From: Globisporangium splendens
Taxonomy: Eukaryota; Oomycota; Peronosporomycetes; Pythiales; Pythiaceae
Direction: 5' to 3'
DNA: 64,000 nucleotides
NCBI GenBank assembly: GCA_006386115.1
Contig: VFIW01000138.1
Location: 36,289-100,288, forward strand
Shown: positions 56,843 through 64,000 of the stretch, one piece after another
Numbering within the stretch: position 1 is the first letter of the stretch
Layout of the letters: the number at the start of each line of letters is the position of its first letter
The notes under the pieces: model-generated
Told to the model about the DNA's origin: nothing
Seen by the model: only the letters and a program-made list of their open reading frames with translations
Databases searched by the model: none
Position numbers and translations under genes: made by a program

Positions 56843-59759
56843 GCACAACGATCTCCGATGCGACAACGTGCTCGTCGGTGGTGACGGGAAAGCCAAGCTC
56901 ACAGGCTTCGGTTTGGCCTCGATTATCAACGAGGCGGAGATTGTGATCGACCCGAATCATATTCGCGAAGCGGAACGGTGGCGGAAGTCTCCGGAGTATG
57001 TTGCGAGCGGGAAAGCGTCGTTCGAGTCCGACATTTACTCACTTGGAATGTGCATTTTGGAAATGCATCTTGGACCCGATATTTTTGCAACGCTCACAGT
57101 CGATGACATTCGTGACCAAGTCAAGATCAATGTCCAATCTCTTACTGACGACCAGTGGCAACTTGTTTGGGCTATGACTTCCGCCGATCCTTTAGAAAGA
57201 GCAACCTTATCCTATGTCATCGACAGGATGTGTCAAATCAACAACGAGCGCATCACCGAGGCACAGTCAACAACAGCAAATTACAGTGGTATCCAGGACC
57301 CAATTGCATTCGCCGGAGAAACTCGAGGACAAGACGATGGCGACGTGTCCCTGCTGGATCATCTGAGTGCTCTTAAACTCGACCTTGACGATGCTCGCGA
57401 CGAACATGCTTTGGATTTTACTTCGCAATGGGATAATTTCCTCGCACCAGAAGCCGTTGTAATGAATAGCTCGTCCTCATCAGCGACCAATCGAGAAGAC
57501 AATGTACGTGGACCTCCAGAGATGAATCGTCCTCCAGTGTGGCTGTTTTCATGCGACGAAGTTGACCTCGACAAGGGCACGAACGAAACCATTGAACCCA
57601 GAACAACGTATATTGGAAAATGGATGAAGACAAGCGTTATGGTGACCAGCACTAATTTGAAGTGGAAAGAATTTGAACAGCGCGTGTCAAGATGGTACTC
57701 GTTCAGTCATCCTCACGTTGTTGTGCTGTACGGAGCTTTATGCATCGATAACTCGTTGCTTTTTGTGCACGAGTATTCTCCAAACCGCACCATGTCCGAA
57801 TTCTCACATGACAAGAAGAATCACGAAAACAATCGTTGTTCGATTTGGAAAAAGCTCCACGAAGCATCTTTGGGTCTCCAGTATCTTCACCAACGCAACA
57901 CCGTTCACGGCAATCTTCGGTTGCGGAGTTTAACGATTGGATCAGACTCCAAAGTCAAAATCGGTGGCTTCGACCAATGCCGTTCGCTGTCGGACGATTC
58001 CAATCAATATTGTTCGGAGCATGTTGGGTTTACTTGCACGCAGGCTGAGTCGTTTGCCTCAGATATATACGCTTTTGGAATATGCATCTCGGACGCCTTG
58101 ACGCCAGAAAACACGGAATCGGGATATGCCAACAATTTTCAGAGCAACCGCCCTCCTGTCCGCTCTGAAAATATGCACGACGCTCATTGGTCCCTGATCG
58201 AAAAGATGTGTGACTCTGATCCGACCAAGCGTGTCAATATCGCTTACGTTGTGAACCAACTCGAGCGTTTTGCTGATGAACAATATAGCTACGGCAACAG
58301 CAGCAGCATGGTAAGAATCCGAACGTTTCGTGTTATTAGTGCACTTGTTGTTCACCTCTGACAACCTTATTTCAATACTGGACTGCAGGTTGAACGCGTC
58401 ACCCTTGAAGAGTACACCATTCCTGGTCTCGAGACAACTATCCCCAAATCACTTGCTTACACCAAAAAACGATGTCTCGCAACTCCAGGGTCGCAGTGGA
58501 TTACCGAGAAAAACGTATACTGGGCTTTGCAGTATATTTTTGAGCGATTTGGTGAACTCCGTGTTTGCCCTCGGGAGATCGAAGTTTTCAAGTTTGGCAA
58601 GTTACTGTCACGAATTGAGCAGTACCTGAAAACATCAAGCAGCGCGAATTCAATCGCTCATGCGAAGAGAAGCCTGACTGTAGCTGAAGTTCACCATGTG
58701 ATCTACAGTCAGCTGGAATTCGTCGTGGAAATTCTGAATCAGCCAAAACCACGAGAGTTTGAAATTTGGGAACGAAGGAAAATTGATGTTGTGATGAACT
58801 TACTCCAAGACGTCCCAGCTACTCTTGTCGCAGTACCCAAGCACATTGAGCCAGTGTCGCTGACTCTGTATGACACCTCGACTCCGACTTCCCCAGCCGT
58901 CCGAAACTATTCTTGGAGTCATGAACGATGTTTGTCAGATAGTACGACTCCGCCGCCGTGGTACCTGCCTCTGATGGAAGTTGAATTCAGTCAACAAGAT
59001 TACAACTGCGTTGGCGAAGGCTCGTTTGCAAAAGTGTACAGAGGAAAATGGATGGATACTCCAGTTGTCGTCAAGTTTGCTGGCTACGAAGAGGACACTG
59101 ACGCCATCGTCAACAAACTTTTCTTGCACGAGGTGCACATCTTGCACCAACTGAATCATCCACACATTGTGAAACTTTATGGCGCGAACCACATCCGAAA
59201 ACGCTACATGATACTGGAGTATGCTCCGTATGGACATTTGAACGACTATTTGAGGCGAGCAGAAAATCGAGGATCGACTTGGCAGAAGATTTATGAAGTT
59301 GCACTCGGTATCGAGTATCTTCATGAACTAAATATCGTCCACAACGACCTCAAGTGCAACAACATCATGATTGGAGCGGACGGGAAAGCCAAGCTGATCG
59401 ATTTTGGGTTGAGTTCAATTCCGAATGCAACTGAAATAATGGTTCATGCCGATGCGATTGGAGCTGTACGGTGGAGATCTCCCGAGTACCTGCAGGGTGA
59501 AAGGCCGTCACTCGCATCCGACATTTACTCGTTTGCTATGTGCATTCTGGAAGCGGTGACGGGCGATATCCCTTGGGGATGCAACATGGTGGATGCTGTG
59601 GTCAAATTCAATGTGAAAAAAGGGAAAATCCCTGTGCGTCCAGAATCGATGACCGACAAGCAGTGGAAATTGATTGAAATGATGACAACCAGTGATCCAT
59701 CCAAGCGAGTGAAGATCAGAGAAGTTGTAGAGAAGTTGGAAGAGATTATTAAGTCGTGA
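54798..59759 (+). CDS. Pseudokinase - TKL kinase - pseudokinase - kinase (modules E2, D, K1')
   Basis: It again lacks its own ATG and continues from ankyrin array 2. Pseudokinase E2 equals E1, but one A is missing in an A-run near 55181, breaking the frame. The 82-nt phase-0 intron (55841-55922) leads to module D: N-lobe as in module C (GQGAFGKVYKG, VVVK, HNDLRCDN, GFG), then the tail of gene B-K1 (EMHLGPDIFATLTVDD) and the same second pseudokinase. A 78-nt phase-0 intron (58311-58388) joins the K1' exon, ending at 59759: GEGSFAKVYRG, VVVK, HNDLKCNN, intact DFG, WRSPEYLQGE. K1' is likely the only DFG-intact kinase of this unit. From here back to 46522 there is no intergenic gap, so one transcript is possible. 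Confidence 0.75.
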
Positions 59760-59798
59760 AATGCCTGAAGTAGGGCTGTGAGTTGTGCCGCGGAGCTG
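56847..59798. repeat. Right arm of 2.95-kb inverted repeat of the kinase locus
   Basis: Mirror of 42245-45195. It holds the tail of kinase module D, its pseudokinase and the K1' kinase. Differences from the left arm cluster in two short stretches of the last kinase. Confidence 0.9.
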
Positions 59799-60655
59799 GA
59801 TGGGGAGACTAGAGCAGTATTGAGAACCAATTAAATACTGACAATTTGAGTTTATTCGGTTTTGTAGCGATACCTGGTGTATCGCCTATTGTTGGTATTT
59901 AGATGCAGTCGCGTTTGAAAACTAGCTCCACAAATTTAAACGAAATTTGTGGGGGTATGTTTTCAACTACGCGCAGCATCTCGGCGAAAACGAGAAATCT
60001 GCCGAAATTTTACTTTTTGAGATATAACGAAAAAACTGAAAAAATGTCGCATTGCACAAAAACAAGCCACACAATCTTTCTCAAACTTTCACCATCGTTT
60101 TCTACGCCATTGAAAACCCCATATCCGAAAGTTTTAGAAACGAGAAGTTTTTGGTGCCGAGCTATCGCCATCCATTCAAATTTGCAATGTACTGGATTAG
60201 GATATATCGAAAGTATTGACTTCTGCTATATCGAGTACTGAGTTAGGCAATGTGAAGAGTATTGAATTAAGCTATCGAAATGTAATGTTTTAGGACATCT
60301 TGATCTCTTGATTTATGACATATATTATGTACTGAAGTAAGCCATCTTGAGTAATGGTTTAGGACATAATACGAGTTGTTTCTAGGACACACAGTGTGTT
60401 CATTTAGGATCGAACATGGATTGATTGAGGATGTTCCCAAAGCATTTGAGTCATACAAAATATCGTGTTGGTCTTGGCTACACAGTGTATTATTTATTTA
60501 AAACTGCACATTTTATTGATATAGGTTATATGAACGATTTGGAAAGATTCCTGCATTGGTTGTACACCCCGAGGGTACATTGACGGTGACAACAAATCAT
60601 TTGGCCCTCGTGCATTACATGGACATTCTAATTGACTTGATAAACGATCATCCAC
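59799..60655. other. A+T-rich interval between kinase locus and LTR
   Basis: No gene is supported. Between about 60210 and 60375, loosely repeated phrases (TACTGAGTTAGGC / TACTGAAGTAAGCC and TTTAGGACAT) suggest a decayed tandem repeat. Confidence 0.4.
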
Positions 60656-61092
60656 TGTAATGGGGTGCTGTTCACAACAGTCCCCAAAACACGGCACACA
60701 CGCTTGTGCCAGAGGAAGCGATTCTCACAGAGAATCTGGAGAGAAGACGACTTGAGGGCTTGAGAGAAAATTTGCAACTTAATTAAAATGCTTATGCTTC
60801 CTGTCGCTACTTACAAATGAACCCCAAGGGCTCCTACAGGTTTTATAACTAAAACCTAAACATACACAATAAAACCTATGAATCTGATATATAAAACCTT
60901 GGGTACACTGAGGTTGAACCTACGGGATCTCCTGGAAACTTGAACTTGAAGTCCCGTGGAAAATTCCCTGCAAAGTGATTGACTCGCACCACTCGCTTTA
61001 GGTGGCAGACACACGTTGGTCTCATCACCAGTGCAGTTTCCCAAGTAGGAACCATCACTCAGTACTTGATTAGTACATGGATGTCATCACTC

Positions 61093-61108
61093 TGTACTGA
61101 TCAGTACA
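61093..61108. promoter_or_regulatory. Perfect 16-bp palindrome in the LTR
   Basis: TGTACTGATCAGTACA is its own reverse complement. A related copy (TGCACTGATCAGCACA) follows at about 61123-61138, and a half-like GTACTTGATTAGTAC precedes it. Their clustering in the LTR suggests binding sites for a dimeric regulator. Confidence 0.6.
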
Positions 61109-61148
61109 TGTGAACAACATTCTGCACTGATCAGCACAGAGAGCGCTC

Positions 61149-61171
61149 GTGACGTCATGGGATGACGTCAC
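61149..61171. promoter_or_regulatory. Paired CRE-type sites (TGACGTCA) in the LTR
   Basis: Two TGACGTCA octamers, each the consensus of CREB/ATF bZIP factors, form an inverted pair around GGG (GTGACGTCAT-GGG-ATGACGTCAC). They sit about 160 bp from the inner LTR edge and could drive transcription in either direction. Confidence 0.6.
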
Positions 61172-61326
61172 ATGTGCATGTGGGGACTGTCGTACCGTAA
61201 TCCCTTTGTTATTTGTCTCTCCACAATGCACACTGAAGGTGGTGTGTGGCACACTAGATCTGGGAACAGATCCACCTTCATGTAATGGCTAGGTATAGCC
61301 CATTACACTAGGTATAGCCCATTACA

Positions 61327-61339
61327 TCATCCCCTCCTT
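61327..61339 (-). promoter_or_regulatory. Polypurine tract of the chromovirus
   Basis: On the minus strand AAGGAGGGGATGA lies immediately before the LTR start TGTAATGG. This is the position and composition of the plus-strand DNA synthesis primer of LTR retrotransposons, and it fixes the element's orientation. Confidence 0.75.
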
Positions 61340-61402
61340 AAAGCCAAAAGTACCTTGCGTACTTTTGCAGGCCTTTCGGAGCAGTTCACTTTCCAATCGG
61401 CC

Positions 61403-62464
61403 ATGAAGCGACCAAGTGACCAAGTGAACCAAGATGAAGAACGTCCTTTGCCCAAGCGGCAGAGAACGGTTCCAGAACTCTTTGACGTTACCTCCATTCT
61501 CAACCGAGATGGAGACAAGGAGTTCTACATGGAACGTTTCTTCCGTTGGTGTCGGATCAACAACCGTGATCCGAACCAACCCATCGCAGCCCAGAGAGAC
61601 TCATGGCGAACGTTTGTTCGTCTTGAGAACGAGAACCAAATGGAGCGTCTTCTTCGTCGCGGCAACGCTCGTGCCCAAAGAAGAACTCCTGCTGACGACA
61701 GAGCGAATCCCAGCTCTGGTCGTCGTAGTGTCGCTCCTCGCGACGCTACAAGTGGTTCTCGTAGCTGCGGACCACGTCGGGAACATCAGACTCCATCGTC
61801 TGCCGTGGTTCCCACGTGTCCGAGCTCGGTGGATATCCACGCCACCGAACTCTGTAGAAGCGTTGAGGGCTCAACCGCTTCTTCCCACGAGTCTGTCGAT
61901 CCTCATGATCAACAATCGACTCAACCACCCAGCGATGAACTCCCTGAGAGTCTATCAATGGGGGTGGGGCTGAACGCCAAAACGATTGAGCGACTCTGGA
62001 AGTGGAAGAGTGCTCATCGCGCTCAGATTGAGACACTGGAAGTTCGCGATGCGATCCTTTCGGATCGGTGCGAGTGCCTCGAGGACCAAGTGAAGGAGCA
62101 GGAGTCGCGGATCGACTCGCTGACCTTTGGTCCCGCTCAGTATCGGGCTTTGGAGTCCCGTTTCGAGCAACGGTTCGAGCAAGTCCAGGGCGAACTTGAG
62201 CGACTCCAAAAGGCTGAGAAGGCTCGTGAATTGCACCACGAACGTCTACTGCGCTCTGTGAAAGAGGCAGGGACGACTCTTGAGGTACTCCGCAAGGAGT
62301 ATAACTCGCGCCTTCTCGTGCTGGAAGCTGTGAAGGAGGAGTCCTTCGATGTGCTTCAGCGCCTTTACGCCGAGAAGAATCTCCAAAGCGATGAGCTGTT
62401 TGCTCTTCGCAATCAAGTGGAGAGTCTTCAAGATCAGCTTGATCGTTTGCGGAAGATCTCGTAG
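61403..62464 (+). CDS. Antisense coiled-coil ORF of the chromovirus (353 aa)
   Basis: The ATG at 61403 stands 77 bp inside the LTR edge, on the strand opposite pol. The N-terminus has a bipartite nuclear-localisation-like pattern (KRPSDQ...PLPKRQR), followed by a Trp/Arg-rich segment (EFYMERFFRWCRINNRDPN), a Ser/Pro-rich middle, and about 150 C-terminal residues of dense heptad coiled coil (LEVRDAILSDRCECLEDQVK and on). The first 114 codons lie outside pol; the remainder is antisense to the chromodomain and the spacer after integrase, and stops at 62464 where the conserved integrase C-terminus begins. No family is recognised. It may be a regulatory antisense protein of the element, or a captured gene; expression is unproven. 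Confidence 0.55.
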   Translation: MKRPSDQVNQDEERPLPKRQRTVPELFDVTSILNRDGDKEFYMERFFRWCRINNRDPNQPIAAQRDSWRTFVRLENENQMERLLRRGNARAQRRTPADDRANPSSGRRSVAPRDATSGSRSCGPRREHQTPSSAVVPTCPSSVDIHATELCRSVEGSTASSHESVDPHDQQSTQPPSDELPESLSMGVGLNAKTIERLWKWKSAHRAQIETLEVRDAILSDRCECLEDQVKEQESRIDSLTFGPAQYRALESRFEQRFEQVQGELERLQKAEKARELHHERLLRSVKEAGTTLEVLRKEYNSRLLVLEAVKEESFDVLQRLYAEKNLQSDELFALRNQVESLQDQLDRLRKIS

Positions 62465-64000
62465 GATCCGCTGATCCACTTGGAAGGTAAGGCTTTAGTC
62501 TACCCACATAAAATGTAGGGTGTAGACGCATGCGTGTAGGTATGTCTAGCGTGTAGGCATCACCATTGCATTTCACTACCTTGAACGGTCCAATGAACCT
62601 TGGCAGAAGCTTCGAGCTTCCCAGGTTGGACACTCCATGTTCAGGCAGATTTGCCGCACTAAGCAATACAAGATCATTGATCTTATATACTTGCTTGTTC
62701 TTCCTTCCGCTCTTGTCTGCTTGTTCCTTTTGCAGATCCTGAGCCTTTGCGATTGCGTCTCGAACAAACCTCACAACGGCTTGTCTCCTCACAACAAAGT
62801 CATCGACTTGCTGTTCCTCACGACTAGTGATGTCGTTGAGGGGTTTCATCGAGTCAAAGTTGGCTTTTAACTCGGCAACAGCATTCAGGTCATACGACGA
62901 CTGCGGCTTATTGCCTTTAGCCGTAGTCCCTCCCCCACTTAAGGTAGAGACCTCACCCATTATGGAAGCAGGCACTCGAGGATGAATGCCATAGTTCACA
63001 TAAAATGGAGAGTGACCCGTCGAGACATGCGTGGAGTTGTTCAACGCAAACTCTGCGAGAGGGAGAAACTCACTCCACTCTTTGAAAGACGTTGCGTAGC
63101 TTCGCAACACGTCTTCAAGGACACGATTCACTCGCTCTGTTTGACCGTCCGTTTCAGGATGTGCCGCTGTTGACATGGCCAACTTGGTGTCCAGAAGTCC
63201 AAACAGTGCACGCCAAAACTTGGACGTAAACCGAGTGTCACGGTCAGACACGATCTCAACGGGCAGGCCATGTAGACGGAATACGACGTCTACAAAGACC
63301 TTGGCCGTCATTTCGGCTGAGATCTTGTCCGAAACAGGCGCAAGATGGACCATCTTGCTGAATCGGTCCACAAACACAAGGATGCCATTGCGTCTGTGTT
63401 TGTCACGTGGAAGTCCGAATATGAAATCCATACTCACAGACTTCCAACTGTCCGAAGGGACAGGTAATGAACGAAGTGTGGCCTGAGTGGAACCAGAAGG
63501 TTTCACTCGTTGGCAGATCTCGCAAGTCCTCACATACTTGCTAACCCACGTGTACATGTGTGGCCAGTAGTAATCCCGGGAAAGACTGAGAAACGTTTTC
63601 TCACGTCCGAGATGGCCACCCGAAGGACTGTCATGGTACTCACACAAGAGTCGATGACGCAGACCTTCGTCGTTGGGAACAACAACCCTTGCTGTATCCC
63701 CGTCTTCAACCGCGTAGTACAACAACCCATTGTGTACTCGGAAGCGGTGAGCTCGCGACCTTGTGCGCGGCGGAAGACCTTGCAGTGCTTTGTCCGAAGG
63801 GTCCTTGAAATACTTCAACAAGTCCTGACATGTTTCGTCAGACTTGTACCCTTCGACAATGTCTTCTCGCACTGTAGTCGTTGCTTGCACCGCGATCGCT
63901 TGAATGTCTTCGCAGAGTCGACACGCTCCGTCCGTGTCTTCACTCTTGGTCTTCGGATCGTAATTCGGACGTCTTGACAGCGCATCGGCTAAGATGTTCG
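61746..64000 (-). CDS. Chromovirus pol: RNase H end, integrase and chromodomain (5' partial)
   Basis: The frame is open from the right edge; NILADALSRRPNYD near 63990 is the usual end of the RNase H region. Integrase follows: an H2C2 zinc finger (EYHDSPSGGH, CEIC) and the D,D-35-E triad in SMDFIFGLP, VSDRDTRFTSKFW and HPETDGQTERVN. The GPY/F module (LLPRFIGPFKVV) ends with RLKPYLP near 62490. A spacer of about 170 residues, poor in hydrophobics and rich in Ser, Pro and Arg, leads to a C-terminal chromodomain (HRWVVESIVDHE, FYRVRWRGYPPSSDTWEP) that probably directs insertion to marked chromatin. The spacer is overprinted by the antisense ORF. All catalytic residues are intact. Confidence 0.92.
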   Translation of the reverse strand, partial: NILADALSRRPNYDPKTKSEDTDGACRLCEDIQAIAVQATTTVREDIVEGYKSDETCQDLLKYFKDPSDKALQGLPPRTRSRAHRFRVHNGLLYYAVEDGDTARVVVPNDEGLRHRLLCEYHDSPSGGHLGREKTFLSLSRDYYWPHMYTWVSKYVRTCEICQRVKPSGSTQATLRSLPVPSDSWKSVSMDFIFGLPRDKHRRNGILVFVDRFSKMVHLAPVSDKISAEMTAKVFVDVVFRLHGLPVEIVSDRDTRFTSKFWRALFGLLDTKLAMSTAAHPETDGQTERVNRVLEDVLRSYATSFKEWSEFLPLAEFALNNSTHVSTGHSPFYVNYGIHPRVPASIMGEVSTLSGGGTTAKGNKPQSSYDLNAVAELKANFDSMKPLNDITSREEQQVDDFVVRRQAVVRFVRDAIAKAQDLQKEQADKSGRKNKQVYKINDLVLLSAANLPEHGVSNLGSSKLLPRFIGPFKVVKCNGDAYTLDIPTRMRLHPTFYVGRLKPYLPSGSADPTRSSANDQADLEDSPLDCEEQTAHRFGDSSRRKGAEAHRRTPPSQLPAREGASYTPCGVPQESSLPLSQSAVDVRGAIHEPSQPFGVAQVRPGLARTVARNGTPKPDTERDQRSASRSATPAPSLGPRGTRTDPKGSHRELPVSQSERDEHSSTSRVAQSFWRSAPPPLIDSQGVHRWVVESIVDHEDRQTRGKKRLSPQRFYRVRWRGYPPSSDTWEPRQTMESDVPDVVRSYENHL

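Larger units (their letters stand above)
60656..61326 (-). repeat. 3' LTR of the chromovirus (671 bp)
   Basis: The ends form a perfect inverted pair, TGTAATGGG at 60656 and CCCATTACA ending at 61326, with the TG..CA termini expected of LTRs. The minus-strand start consists of a 19-bp unit (TGTAATGGGCTATACCTAG) repeated twice. The inner end abuts a polypurine tract. The second LTR, needed for proof, is outside the window. Confidence 0.75.
60656..64000 (-). mobile_element. Ty3/gypsy chromovirus, 3' part (LTR, chromodomain, integrase), cut by the right edge
   Basis: On the minus strand the order is end of RNase H region, integrase, chromodomain, polypurine tract, LTR. Gag, protease, reverse transcriptase and the other LTR would lie beyond 64000. 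The left boundary is set by the LTR terminus; the target-site duplication cannot be tested here. The pol frame is intact, so the insertion is probably young. Confidence 0.88.

Noticed and set aside
1..64000. tRNA, rRNA or other structured RNA genes
   Set aside because: I scanned for T-loop-like GTTCGA contexts and found none with a plausible cloverleaf; a covariance search would be needed to exclude them.

Overview
The window looks like nuclear DNA of an oomycete (Peronosporomycete). Supporting signs are short GT-AG introns of about 60-105 nt, secreted pectate lyases of the PL3 type, tyrosine-kinase-like (TKL) kinases with helical N-terminal regions and degenerate kinase domains, a basic-coil plus START-like protein, and a chromodomain Ty3/gypsy retrotransposon. 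The genus cannot be fixed from sequence alone.

Layout. (1) 1-19.2 kb is gene-dense. It holds an SWR1/SRCAP-type chromatin-remodelling ATPase, cut by the left edge and fused to WW, F-box-like and beta-helix regions. An eight-exon unknown gene (7.3-9.1 kb) and a small unknown gene (9.2-9.5 kb) follow. Next is a 3.55-kb palindrome carrying two head-to-head pectate lyase copies with the same premature TGA, then a PH-domain protein, a typical 2-Cys peroxiredoxin (minus strand) and the five-exon TFIIH p52/Tfb2 subunit. (2) 19.2-37 kb is gene-poor. Its only convincing genes are four C2H2 zinc-finger paralogues, all on the minus strand, separated by 2-4 kb of decayed sequence and sharing a short acidic C-terminal motif. 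(3) 37-41.7 kb holds a secreted single-pass membrane protein with a repetitive beta-rich ectodomain and a three-exon coil/START-like gene. (4) 42.2-59.8 kb is a recombinogenic TKL kinase/ankyrin complex. A minus-strand gene (kinase, pseudokinase, kinase) and a 13-kb plus-strand unit diverge from about 46.3 kb. The plus-strand unit reads kinase, ankyrins, pseudokinase, kinase, ankyrins, pseudokinase, kinase, pseudokinase, kinase. The parts are joined by phase-0 introns, and the locus is built from a 2.95-kb inverted repeat plus tandem direct repeats whose junctions fall in the kinase catalytic loop. (5) 60.7-64 kb is the 3' half of a chromovirus on the minus strand: LTR, polypurine tract, chromodomain and integrase. 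An unexpected 353-codon coiled-coil ORF lies antisense to it.

Most unusual items: the SWR1 ATPase fusion with three tandem H2A.Z-binding-like modules; the kinase locus, where two N-lobe types and two tail types occur in all four combinations; the antisense coiled-coil ORF of the retrotransposon, which fills exactly the spacer, chromodomain and 3' UTR; and the duplicated pectate lyase with a shared stop. Many single-base frame breaks in the ankyrin arrays could be real decay or consensus errors in a repeat-rich assembly; sequence alone does not decide.
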